Positions 36,247 to 47,564 of a stretch of DNA of 64,000 bases are shown in pieces. The position numbers and the translations under genes were made by a program. The notes under the pieces are model-generated. The model was not told the DNA's origin. It saw nothing but the letters and a program-made list of their open reading frames with translations, and did no database searches. The stretch lies in assembly GCF_023856365.1 (NCBI RefSeq), contig NC_064538.1:3551832-3615831 (forward strand), read 5' to 3'. The stretch's first letter is position 1. The number at the start of each line of letters is the position of its first letter. The stretch is from Brienomyrus brachyistius (lineage: Eukaryota > Chordata > Actinopteri > Osteoglossiformes > Mormyridae).

Positions 36247-39181
36247 AGCTCTGGTTGGTGTTTCACATGCAGTGTATTTTTGATAGTAGTGAAACTGTAA
36301 TTGGATACAATGTGGACAGTCATACACATTGTACACCCCGCTTAAGGCCCCCCAGGCAGGCTTCAAAGGTTTTCCTAAGTGTCCCTCATGCAGCTTGGGT
36401 TTCGCTTTTCCTGGAGGGCTGTTAGTTCTCTTCTTGTTTGATAATTAAACCCCCCTGCAGACCCCATTCTCCTTTTTTTCCCACAAGCCTTTCTGTTGCC
36501 TTTGTGACAGGTTCCCCTGGGACTTAAAACATTGGTATATATAAAAACATTGCAATATATTGGTATATGTTCGTTTTTTCCTTTTGAGTTTATTAAATGC
36601 CCCCCCCCCCCCAAGTTCTGTGTGTGTGATGCTGTGTTCGCACATCACCGTGATGCGGTTCGTGTGCGCTGGTCCCGCCCTGTGTGGCCCAGACAGGGCC
36701 CCCCTGTCCATTCTCAGCTGCTTGTTGACATCGGGAGTGTGCTGTGACCTGATAATAGGGTGGTTTGGCCTAAGAAAGGGGTGTGGCCCAGATGAGGTAT
36801 GTGACCAATAGGGAGCTCGTTCCTTCAGACAAGCCCCACCCCCACATTTGAGGAGAGACAATGACAAACAATGGCCCCGGCAGCGCAACGGCCAGAAACA
36901 GTCAGGCAATAACTCCCCCCCCCCCCCCTCCCCACATCCCAGAGCATGAATAACACTCTTACAGTGTTACTGGCCGGAACAGAGACCCACATTGTCTACT
37001 GGATCTTTCAGCTTTGACTCATTTACCAAGCTGTCTTCAGACTTCAGCCTAATGTTGCCCCCCCCACCGCCACAGAAAGCAGCAGTGAGCACTAGGAGAA
37101 GCAGAGCCATTGATAAATATGTTAGGCCTCATAAAGAAGCCTGCCCCGCAGTTTACTTTGGTGTCTGCCTGCTACGTTCTGCCAGCTCTTCCCTGGTCCG
37201 GAATGCTGCTGCGCTGTGTGCTGAACTCCAGCTCTCACTGTGTGTGTTTTCTTTATTTATTTTTTTTATTATTATTATTCGTTTGTTTTTGACTCCTGTC
37301 TCCAGTGCGGTGAGTCAGATGACTATTCCGCCTCCCACCCCTGGCCGCTCCTGGCCTCCTGCTCCTCAGCAGATGGCGACTGTACTGGGGGCGTCTCACT
37401 CGCCCTGCTGTCTCGGGTGGCCTGGGACGGGCTGAGTTCTGGCAGACCCCTCAGAGGGGCCCGGAGGACGAGGGGCAGCTCTGACCGGGATTAGGAAAAC
37501 TAAGGACCGAACCTCGAAGCTGTGAAGGAGAAACCAGGGGGTCTATAACATGGGGGGGTCTCGGAGCCATCCTAACTAATTGGCATTAGGGCAGTTTTTC
37601 AGATAAATGATTTAAGACATTCATTAAATTCATGAAATGCGAATGACGGTGAAGAGGCCTGCAGTAGCGATAATCTAAAATCAATTATTCGTCGTCGTAA
37701 TTAAATTGAACTTTTTTGTTTTTTTTTTATCCCTCATTCTTTTTTTTGAGAATTATGTTCGCTTGACTTCACATCAGCTCACTGCCATGGGTCAGGTGTC
37801 CCCCCCCCCGGTCAGTACAGAGGTTAAAGGCTCTTTTGTGAAGGCTGCACTCCTGTTTTCCTGTCCCCCCCCAGGCATGAGTCTGCTGGAAATTAGCCGT
37901 GACCCACACCAGCTGCTGTGTTTTCTGCCATCGTAGCAATTATTTAGGATGTCCGCTCGTCTCACACAGCGTGAGGATTCCGAATCAGCCCCCACCTTCC
38001 CCCTTTTCTCCCAGTGCAGATCGCTGGGAGGACGTGATTTTGCTCACTGGCTTTTCATCTCTTGGCCACACACCAGCCATGAAAATAAACGCGCTACCCA
38101 GGATTTTGTTTGGTTCCGTCTCCTCCGGGTAGTTGTGCTATAAATTAATCTCTGTGCCTTCGCCTGTCACTGCTAATGCCTGCAATCCCCCAGTGCCTCA
38201 AGCTCATAATGTTTAATAAGACAGTTTACCTTCTTCTTACCATTTTGCAGGCAAACCTGGTCCTCAAAACTTTGCTGTTTCCCAAGTCATTGTGGAGGGT
38301 GTGACTGCGAGGCTGTGGTTCCACTCCTGGCTCTGTGGGTCACACCAGGTTAGTCTGCTTTCTGGTGGTCGAGTGACGAAATCTGACCGATTGGCTTGAC
38401 TGGGACACGCTCCGCTCTGCCCCTCCCGTTCTGCATTTAGAAGTTATGCAGTTGCTCTGAAGACGTCACAACCCAGCCCGCCTGTCATTTCCGAAGCCGA
38501 CCACCAGGGTGACTTAAAGGTCGTGTACCATACACAAAGCAGCAGTTCAGGGTATTACAGCAGAGCCGTTCCTAGGACTTGAACCAACAAGCTTCCGGTC
38601 TATTAATTTGCTGCCTGCTGCTGGTTAAAATAAATTTTCCAATTTCAGCTGCAGCTCTGGAGGCTCCCGCCCCTTGATCTTAGCCATGTGATGGGTATTA
38701 TTTTGAGAGTCACTGGGGAGTCTGAGCCCTACTTAGCTTTGCAGATCTGCCTGCTCCGACTCCGGCCTCCGTGGAGAGGTGACGGGCCTGGGCTGGAGGC
38801 TTCGCGTGGGTCCAGGCGCACCTGGGTGGGCCCACCAGCGCTGATTGGCTATGAAAATCACATCAGCTGAGCTTCCGACGTCGGGGCAAAAGCGGGGCCA
38901 CTTCGAGTCAAAGCCTCTGCAGGTGGCTGTTGCTCCCGAGAGCCCCGCCTCGTCTCCATGGAGACAAAGCTATCTGTGGCAAAAGGGGTGGGGGTGGAGA
39001 GACCGGGAGGCACGGCGGGGGTGTCGCAGAGGTGGCACCTGGCAGCTTGGAGCCACAGACCTGCACTCGTTTCCTCTGTCACCCTCCACACCTGACAAGC
39101 GAGTTCGGTGTAGGTGCTGCAGAAGGTCTTCTGCTCCCAGTCAAGGCTTTGTTGGCCTTGGATCTTACCCTGGAGGCTCCA

Positions 39182-39183
<2 letters not shown>
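36247..39183. other. Intronic sequence, no recognisable gene
   Basis: No kazrin exon or other gene was recognised. C runs lie at 36600-36612, 36916-36927 and 37801-37809. ATT units occur near 37270. Minus-strand SINE-like wording near 38580 is too decayed to call. Confidence 0.5.

Positions 39184-39238
<55 letters not shown>
39184..39238. repeat. (GT)n microsatellite
   Basis: About 27 perfect GT units. Confidence 0.98.
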
Positions 39239-39239
<1 letters not shown>

Positions 39240-39307
39240 AATTTCATGCCTTATTCATTCTTCTAAGTAACACCAAGGTTGCAGGTTTGAACCCTTTGGA
39301 GATCCAG

Positions 39308-39400
39308 CATTATGGCCCAGCTGGGTAGAGCTTTTGTGCCCATGGTTGGAAGGTTGCCGGTTCGAACCTCAGACTCCAGGCTTTGCTCTCACTTGGGATA
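39308..39400 (+). repeat. tRNA-derived SINE head
   Basis: TGGCCCAGCTGGGTAGAGC (box A-like) is followed at the right distance by AAGGTTGCCGGTTCGAACCT (a perfect box B, GGTTCGAAC). The body after this is not recognisable, so the copy is truncated. It is not a functional tRNA gene, because a folded acceptor stem is missing. Confidence 0.7.
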
Positions 39401-39464
39401 TGTGAATAGAATTATTTCAATGTATCTGTGCTTCTCTAAATGGCAAGATGAAGTGGGGAATGTA

Positions 39465-39722
39465 GTACAGTGGTGGCTTAATGGTTAGGGAAGCGCACTT
39501 GTAATTGAAAGATTGCTGACCCACAAGGCACCACCGAGGTACCCTGAGCAAGGTCCCGCCCCCCAGCACTGCTCTGCGGGCGCTGAATTAGCTGCCCCCT
39601 GCTATGTCACATCGTCAGATCTGGGTTAAATGCAGAGGGACACAATTCATCGATGTGCGCTGTGGTTTGTCAACAATGACCACTGACCTCTAAATTCTAA
39701 AGCGTAATTTCAATTTCAAAAC
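39465..39722 (+). repeat. tRNA-derived SINE, nearly full length
   Basis: The head GGTGGCTTAATGGTTAGGG is followed by GCGCACTTGTAATTGAAAG, then CAAGGCACCACCGAGGTACC, CTGAGCAAGGTCCCGCCCCC, GGGTTAAATGCAGAGGACAC-like wording and a GACCACTGACC tail. The order matches a widespread fish SINE. Substitutions in box B (AGATTGCTGACCC) show age. Confidence 0.82.
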
Positions 39723-42350
39723 TCTTGCCCTGTATCCTTCCCCGGTGAACCTGCCGTAATACCTTTGACTTATGAGTGACCTTACAGGAGCAAAGGAGTG
39801 CTGATAGCAGAAGGCGACCTTTGGTAGCATTTTACATCACTATGTAGCAGCATTTTCTCTGCTTCTCTTCTGCATGCTGTCTGACGGCACCCGTGAAGGA
39901 CTCCTGTCTCGATGCGTTTTGCTTTAGAGCCGAGCGATCTCCGCTCTGCCTGCCTTGAGACCGGCGGCTGCAAGGGCGGTCTGGCATCCCGCATGCTGCG
40001 CTCCATGGGCTTTCTGAGCTCCTGTGGCACGAGCAAGACGGCTTGCCGGTAAATGATGTGATTTCATGGTTCTGAGTTTTTCTTTCTCGTGGCCACCGCG
40101 ACGTGAAGCTTGCTGTTAAACTTCGGGCAGACGGCAGACCACCCTTTAATCCCTCTTCAAAAATTTACTGGGAAGGGTAAAAAATGAAGCACTGCGTATG
40201 AACGTTTGAGCGAATGCTGTTGAAGCGGAATATGGTGCACTGTCAAGAGAGGTGCAGTAAATTACGGGAAGCTGGCTTTCATGTGACGTGAACCATGCCG
40301 ACTCATTCCTGCCACCCTTTTATCAAAATTATCTTGAAATGCAGCTTCGTGGATCATTTACATGGAGAATAGAGGAGCGGCAAACAGAGAACAACAACAG
40401 CGAAAACAGTCGATTTCTGGCCGTTACATGGGAAGCGGGAATCTGGTGTTACTTTTAAATGACAAATCTGTCACATCGAGCAGTAGCTTCCATACGGACG
40501 GCGATTATATATGGTTCACATTCTAAAATGTAAAGACAGAAATAGCCTCATTTGTGATTGTTAGCTGGAAGTACATAATCGATGTCATCATTTTTCAGTC
40601 GCAGTCTGCACTTAACACTTTTGTGTAGGAACCACTTCTGAGGATTCATGTATCTCTCCAGTCATTTTCTTTCAAGCAGCTCACGCTGTTGTTTGTGACT
40701 GGTGCAGTGAGTGTGATTCCCGGGGGATATTGGCAGTTTATCGAGTCGGATTGGGCCACGTTGTGAGAGTGATGCATGAGTCTCTCTGAGGAAAGTTGGA
40801 GAACTTGGCTTTTGATGATTGGGTGCTCGTCCTCGCGGTGAACTCGGACTGAGGTGCTCGTCCGATAACTAACCCAATACAGCAAGGATAACTTGGATAT
40901 TTATATTTCACTTTCAACTGAGTGAATGAACTTTTACCACTTGGGAGCTCAGGGTGCATTGTGGGTAAATTGTGACACATGTTCCCCCCCCCTTCCTGTA
41001 ATAATGTCTTGCAGGGGTATGTTTGTGTGTTCCAGCCGTAAGTGTGTGTATCATTCCTGTCTAGGGTTCTTCCATTTTCCTGCTTTTGTTTCGTGTGGGA
41101 TTTGTTTGCTCATGTCTTCACTTCTGGATTTCATCAGTTTTCTAACCTCCACGCAGAACTTTCCCACCGTCTTTCAGCATATGATCGTGTTAAAGGGGGC
41201 CGTGCGTTTACCTTTTTGTTTATGTCCGCTGCCCTGTGGATGTACATACTCGCCTCTCGTGACCTGAAAATGCCCGGAAAATATTAAACTGCAGAAACCC
41301 GCCTATCGATTTTTCCATTTGTTTTTAACCTGAGGTTTGGTGACGGGATCCGTAATCTTGGGCGTTTGGGATTAGAAACCGCCAACTCCAAATGTAATTA
41401 CACCAAATACTATTACTGAGGTGAGTCAGACTGCGTAGGTGAGTGTTGGTTTATAAAGCTCAGTATTTCACTTGGAGAGCTTCGGTCCTTTTCTCCGAGG
41501 CGCTACAGCATGGGCCCCTCATGCCACTTGATCTATGTGCTCGTCCACTTCTGTACCCGCCGCGCAGACTCCCCGAGCCAAAGAAGACTGTCGATTTCGT
41601 ATGAATGGCATGCTGGGATGGGGTGTGGGAATGAGTGAGGCACAGCGTGGGGGCGGCAGCCTGCGGGCCGCCTCTGTTTCTGCTGAGGATTGGCTTGCCT
41701 CATGTGGGCCGGCGTGTCCCTTCCGGCATTCCTGGCGGGGGTGTGTGTCCCCCGATTCCTGCTCGGCGCTGATAAATGTGCCACGGTGTGTGGGCAGAAT
41801 GGTGTAAGACTCTTGACACTGTAAGCGCCCCGTGTTGATGTAAGCAATTAACAGTGACATGGGGTCCGGGGTACTGTGAAGGGGGGAAGGTCAGGGCGAT
41901 CCCTGGGGCCCCTGAGTGACGGGGGCCCTGAAGAAATTTGGAACATGACTGAGTTAGTCTGGGTTTGGGGCCTAATTTGATATGTTTTCACTGGGTCCAA
42001 AGTCTCTAGTAGCACCCCCGCATGCGGTGATGTATTTGGGCCCCCCATTCGGGTTTGACCTAATAATAACATGCATGGTAAAGAGATCCATTTTCACATA
42101 ACTGTCAAGTGTGAAAGGCTGCGTGTTCTTGTAACCGTCCACCTGTGATATCACCATAACCTGACAGATTTCTCTGCACAATAATTGCAGGAGGAACGGC
42201 CATGACAGATTACGTAATATGAAGATGATAGAATGTAAGTGTAACAGATGTGCTTGTTACCGGACTTCAGCCCTACTTTGGGATGTGACACGCTGGCTTT
42301 AATTAGGTTTTCTGAGGCTGTCTGTCAGCATGAGTGTCCGCAGCCGTACG
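39723..42350. other. Intronic sequence, no recognisable gene
   Basis: No exon was recognised. The part at 41880-42060, rich in GGGGCCC and GGGCCCC wording, looks like old interspersed repeat of unknown family. Confidence 0.5.
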
Positions 42351-42354
42351 GGCT

Positions 42355-42419
42355 GAGGCAGTGCTGCATCGCTGTGGAGGCAGTGCTGCATCGCTGTGGA
42401 GGCAGTGCTGCATCGCTTT
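42355..42419. repeat. 22-bp tandem repeat, 3 copies
   Basis: GGCAGTGCTGCATCGCTGTG plus two bases is repeated three times without divergence apart from the last end. Confidence 0.95.
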
Positions 42420-42953
42420 TTACCCCATGTGTGTTTTCAGGCTTTTGCCTGCTGAGATCCATGCCGGGCCCCACGGCGCAGCCCAGCGGGCCCATTCCCT
42501 GCTGCCGAATCACGTCTATCGGGACGTCACTTTGTGATGAGATGCTGAATCTCCTCCGTGTAAGAGGTAGAGGTGGTTGATGGAGTTTCTGGCAGCCTGC
42601 ACCATCGTCCGTCCCACATGTGCCGCTTAGCCTCACGTGGTACGCTGATAGTGCAGGTGGGGTCTGTTTCACTGGGATGTCCAGTGCTGTGGGCTGAGCA
42701 CAGCCCCGCAGGCTGAAATGGAGCCTCATTCCAGTACCTGGCTCTACAGTTTTGTCGCTGCTGCCTGACAAACCTCGAGGCACTCTTTCAGACTTCCTGA
42801 GTCCATTTTTATTTCTGACCCAGTCTACTTTCTCTAAAGATTTTGGACTTTGACTCTGCTGTCATGAAACCCTGACTACCTGTATGATGCATGAACATGA
42901 GAAGAATATGCAAATAGCTAAGTGATGGACAAAATGACACTTCATGAAGCACT
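42420..42953. other. Intronic sequence, no recognisable gene
   Basis: Nothing was recognised. Confidence 0.5.
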
Positions 42954-43063
42954 TGCTGTATTTTTTGACACCACTAGATGGCGCGTTTTGTTCAAAAAAT
43001 GGTGCAAAGCATGCCCCAGAGCACATCGAGAGCGCCATCTAGTGGGGTCAGAAAATACAGCAG
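42954..43063. promoter_or_regulatory. Palindrome carrying two facing CTCF-like motifs
   Basis: Arms 42954-42984 and 43032-43063 are inverted repeats matching at about 29 of 31 bases. Each arm ends in CCACTAGATGGCGC (42971-42984 on +, 43032-43045 on -), which fits the CTCF core CCASYAGRKGGCRS. The two motifs point towards each other across a 47-bp spacer. The arms may be the ends of a small palindromic transposable element that happens to carry the motif. Confidence 0.6.
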
Positions 43064-43917
43064 ATGGTTCATCATTACGAATAACCTATCTGCATTGGGT
43101 TAGGGCCACATAAGGACCTTGGGGGTGGTGAGGCTTCCTGTTTTTTGTCATAATAACCGGACGCCCCGCCTACGGCAAGGCATCAGAGCCCATCTCTTCT
43201 GACAACAGCATCCGCCGCAGATGCCAGATTCGTTGTGGCCCAGGATGGGAGCGACTTAGCAGCTCTCTGCTTCGGGCCGCCGGACTCGATGGCGCGTGAA
43301 CGGGAGTGACAGAATGCACCAAGACTGGCGCCGCCTTCATGAGAGCGTGTGGCCTGACGAGCGGATGAATAGCTGGCAGTTTGCTCGCTGTGGGGTGGGA
43401 GGGGGGCGTCCATGTGAAGAGGTGCGCTGTGTGGCCCCAAATCACCAAAGCTAGGCTGGCTCTAACTTACCAGGGGCCCTAAATGAAGCTTTATCTGGGA
43501 GGCTCCCCTGCCTGGGAAACGGGCTTCGCTTCCTCCGCTACGCAGGTATTTCCGGGGCCCTTGGAAAACGCCTATTCCGCCTGCAGCTGCAGCCTGTTCT
43601 GCTGTAAAGCACCATAACATGGGGGCTTACTGTTGTTTTTTGTGACTTAAGACGGTTTTCGGTAGATGACACCAACTTTGTACCTTTTAATCGCCCTCGT
43701 TTCAAGTTTTCAACTTTCAAGTTTTTCACGTAATCGGTGAAAAGTCTGCGATAGTTGTGGGGTTTGGGGGGATGAGGGTGCATGAGCGATAAGACACTCA
43801 GCAGTGCAGTACAGTGTACTATATACCAAATAGTACAATATAACAAAGTAGTCATAATGAATAAGTACTGTGATATGAAGATGCTTTATAGGATGTGCTA
43901 ATTGACTATGAGGCAGG
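43064..43917. other. Intronic sequence, no recognisable gene
   Basis: No exon or known repeat was seen. Confidence 0.5.
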
Positions 43918-44230
43918 CAGATGCAGGACAGTAACACATTCTGACTCGCTGAAGAAATCTTACGACCGTTCGTAACTTTAAATGTTCGTAAGTAGTTATT
44001 CAACATCATTTTAAGGGTATATGCAAGTACAAAGAACTAGGATGCAGGGAGTTCACACGCTACGCTGCTGCGCAGTGGGAGCAGCGGACAGAAGTCGTAC
44101 GAGGCGGAATTGGTGCACAGAAAAAAAAAATTGATGTTGCAGACAGGAAACGGGAGCCCAATGAACACAATTTGGACTTGCAATCCTCTTCGTTCATATG
44201 TCTGAAAGTTCGCAAGTAGAGGAGCGTCTG
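43918..44230. mobile_element. Short TIR element (MITE-like), copy 2
   Basis: It matches copy 1 (25928-26219) along most of its length. Shared landmarks are ATGTTCGTAAGT, CAGCATCATTTTAAGGG (CAACATCATTTTAAGGG here), a run of A followed by TTGATGTTG, GACAGGAAACGG, GAACACAATTTGGACTTGCA and the right end AAGTAGAGGAGCGTCTG. TA follows the right end directly. The left end is degraded, so its boundary is approximate. Confidence 0.78.
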
Positions 44231-46222
44231 TATATGTAAATGCGTGTGCTTGTGTGTGCAGACTCGTCTTGAATTGAAAAATCTTACTCCAGCCAGCTCA
44301 CCGGAGTTGGCAGCTCTGCCGTGATTGCTAACAGTCTCGTTAAGAGAGAGGAAGGTGGTTCTGTGGGTCCTCGTGTTCCATGGAAGTGATGAAGTTGCTG
44401 TCCTAGACGGGCATCCGGGTTGCATGGTGATCAAGTGGAATATGCAGCTGCTAATTCTGGTTGCGTAATGTACCGTTTCATAGACTTTGCCATTTATTTT
44501 ATGCAAGATATTACAGTGCAAATATGCAGTTCGCCTAAGTTCCACGTACACCTAAATTGATATATTTCCCACCTGTTTTAAGTGTGCTATATTAGCATTT
44601 GCAGAACAGTTTGCACCTAGATGTACTGAGTGCCAAATGCAACAGCGAAATGGGCAATTTGCATAATTTGGGTCTGTGATATTTGCTATAAACCTTGGGG
44701 GGGGGGGGGGGATTGTGAGGAGAAATAATTGCATTGCATTTGGCATCATTCACAATGTGGTCTTTTGAAAAAGAGGGATTTATTTAGTGAACAGTCAGGT
44801 TTAGGGGGACTGGTAATTGCAAAAAATAAAATACACAAACTTTCAAAACAGGAACACAAGATTAGATTTTGGTGAATGTTTGACTGGGTTGCCTTTTTGG
44901 GACATGTCACTTGTGTTAGGAGCTGGGGGGGGGTCCATTTCCCCTTCAGTACTCAGTTAGGTGCACATACACACAAAAACTCCTCGTTCTCATTGCGAGT
45001 CTGAGGAACTGTTTTCCACTGTGGGTGGGATCCTGAGCGTTTTGGCTCAGCTGGCAGACAGGGAATCTTTGGTGGGGGGAGCTGTCAGGTGATTGCGCAG
45101 ATGGCCATCTTGAGGGAGGAGGGTACAGAGGAAAGGGACTCTGCTAGAGGGAGAGAGAGAGAGCTCTGACTGGTCATGGAGCGTCCTGCTGCATCGGTGC
45201 CCGGGGCCCAGCTACATGGCCGGTTACTTTTTGTTTTATGAGTTTAACTCCCCCCCCCTCCGGGGTCCTCTGAAGCCCTGTTGTAGATCTCCCTCCTTCA
45301 GTGGCAGGAAAAGGACGGCCCTTCCCCAGCGGCCATGGTGGCAGTGAGGCACGTGGGGGAGGCTGTGTGATTTAGCACACATGCCAGAAGTTCTGTAGGG
45401 ATGATCCTGCCGGCTGGCAATAGACTGAGTTACCAGGTCAAATCTGGGATTGATGTGTGTGTCAACCTCCTCAGCCTATCGCGGAGGTCCTGTAGATGAC
45501 AGGCGGCGGGGCTAGGAGTGTGGTCGTTGTCTGAACCGCCTGATTTCTGGGTGCGGCCAGCGCCCCCTGTTGATGGTCGGTGTATTTTTTGACCATAGGC
45601 AAAAAAAAATAAATAGCAGAGGTGTGTCAATGGACTGACATGGGTCGTGTTGGCAAACTGCAGCTTGAACAAGACGGACTGTAACATTCATGAGGGTTCA
45701 AACAGGGATCTTCTTATATGGAATGTCCCAAATGGTTCCCCATAGTGGGGGGGAGGGGAGTGACTCCTGTCATTGCCACATGAGTGAAACATTAATCTCT
45801 GTGGGCAGGGAGACGCATCGGCGAGCTTGGCTGTTTTCCTCTCCGCGGCGCTGAGGAGAGGCTCGGCTTGCAGGAGTGGGAATGTAACTTTTCTCAAACC
45901 TGCATTTTTCACCGCTGGATGCAGCTCATTGTGATGCCAGTGCCGCACTTTCCTGCCACTGCTGATTGGGCTCGTGGAGATGCGGCTTCTGCGGCCGTGG
46001 GAGAGTCTGCTGGAGGCTGCAGTGCCCTCATTACTGTGTGGCTCGGTCTCTAACTTAACTAATTAACGATTGCAAGTTCAGACGTGTTTCAGTTGTTACT
46101 TGTGCACAGCTCATCAGACGTTTACCTGCCAGCACAGTGACGTGGGAGTTTAGGATCTTGAAGGTGGTCACCATAAGCTTGATGGAAGGTTGTGTCTGCC
46201 TGGGTGCACAACATGGAGTACA
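44231..46222. other. Intronic sequence, no recognisable gene
   Basis: No exon was recognised. It includes a run of 15 G at 44697-44711 and a possible CTCF site at 45557-45572. Confidence 0.5.
45557..45572 (-). promoter_or_regulatory. Candidate CTCF site
   Basis: On the minus strand the motif reads CAACAGGGGGCGCTGG. Its AGGGGGCGCT core is the strongest part of the CTCF consensus, but the CC at the 5' side is not matched. Confidence 0.35.
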
Positions 46223-46530
46223 GTACAGCGTCGCCTGGACGCGGAGCCTAGTACAGCGTCGCCTGGACGCGGAGCCTAGTACAGCGTCGCCTGGACGCGG
46301 AGCCTAGTACAGCGTCGCCTGGACGTGGAGCCTAGTACAGCGTCGCCTGCCCGCGCGCTCGACGCGGAGCCTAGTACAGCGTCGCCTGCCCGCGCGCTCG
46401 ACGCGGAGTCTAGTACGGGCGTCACCTGGACGCGGAGCCTAGTACAGCGTCGCCTGCCCGCGCGCTCGACGCGGAGCCTAGTACAGCGTCGCCTGCCCGC
46501 GCGCTCGACGCGGAGTCTAGTACAGCGTTA
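46223..46530. repeat. CpG-rich minisatellite with 28- and 39-bp units
   Basis: Units start GTACAGCGTCGCCTG. One type continues GACGCGGAGCCTA (28 bp). The other inserts CCCGCGCGCTC to give 39 bp. Short units form the first half of the array and long ones mainly the second. CpG density is very high, which is unusual for repeats in methylated vertebrate DNA. Confidence 0.95.
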
Positions 46531-46754
46531 TCTACCCTATAAAACAGCCTCGACATAAAACCCTTTCGCTCCACTAACAACCATATTTTTAACATAAGTG
46601 TATGACCTTGCCTTTGAAGCAGAAGGTGAATGTTTATGGACTCAAATCTAAATCTAAAACCTATTTGGAAAAAGCCTGGCAACCACTGGAGGCGCGTTAA
46701 TAACATAAAAGATGCTCATTTTATGTAATTTCTCATCATTGAAAATGATTGCAG

Positions 46755-47104
46755 TGTGGTGGCGCAGTGGTTAGCGCAGTGGTTAGCACTGTTGCCTCAT
46801 ACTTCTGGCGCCTGGGTTCACATCTCCAGCATGGCTCCATGTGTGTGGAGTCTGCATGTTCTCCCCATGTGGTCGTGGGGTTTACACTGGGTACTCCGGT
46901 TCCCCCCCCCCCCCACAGTCCAAAACATGCTGAGGCTAATTGGAGTTACCAAATTGCCTCTGTGTGTGTGCACTCCCCCCACACTCCCTGCAATGGCTTG
47001 GCACTCATCCTGGGTTGTCTCCTGCCTTGTACCCATAGCCTCCAGGATAGGCTTGGGACCCCCTGAGAATACGGCAAGTGGGAACAGAAAATGGATGGAG
47101 CGAT
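46755..47104 (+). repeat. SINE with tRNA-like head and L2-like 3' tail
   Basis: The head GTGGTGGCGCAGTGGTTAGC is partly duplicated and is followed by a degraded box B (GGGTTCACATCTCC). Next come TGTGGAGTCTGCATGTTCTC, a GGGTACTCCGGTTCC segment, CACAGTCCAAAACATGC, AATTGGAGTTACCAAATTGC and the tail CCTCCAGGATAGGC with AAATGGATGGA at the end. This is the layout of the widespread fish SINE of HAmo type; the family name is from memory. Confidence 0.85.
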
Positions 47105-47510
47105 GATATTTTAACCTGTGTGCCATTAGTCAACGTTTTAAAACAAAATGAAATAAGTAACTATGAGTTTATACTTTTCCTCTTCGACTTTTCCATGAGA
47201 TGCCAAGCATATCATCCTATATTTTGTTTTGAAAAGTTGCTGTACCGCCCAGCCCTAGGAGATGGTCAAAGTTGTGTATGGGTTGGGGGGGGGGGCGAAA
47301 TGTGATAATGAGATCATCAGTAGCCACATACCTGGGAAGAATCGGCCCATTGGTTCGTTTGTTTTAGGAAGAAACACAATTGAAATAAACTATGTACACT
47401 AACTGTGTTCTTAATGGGCTATTTCGGGTGGGTGTGGCCTGCAAATACCCCACCATGACACCAACCCTGACCTGACTGTGTGTTTCACACCGAGTATAAC
47501 AGAGCATTAC
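47105..47510. other. Intronic sequence, no recognisable gene
   Basis: Nothing was recognised apart from a G run at 47284-47294. Confidence 0.5.
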
Positions 47511-47564
47511 CAATCAGGGAAGGCGGCTGGCGCTGGCCAATCAGGGAAGGCTGCTGGTGCTGGC
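47511..47564. repeat. 27-bp tandem duplication
   Basis: CAATCAGGGAAGGCGGCTGG plus seven bases is repeated twice with two differences. Each copy carries an inverted or direct CCAAT-type motif. Confidence 0.9.

Noticed and set aside
39308..39400. tRNA gene suggested by good box A and box B
   Set aside because: No complementary acceptor stem or anticodon arm could be assembled, and the wording matches SINE heads found elsewhere in the window.
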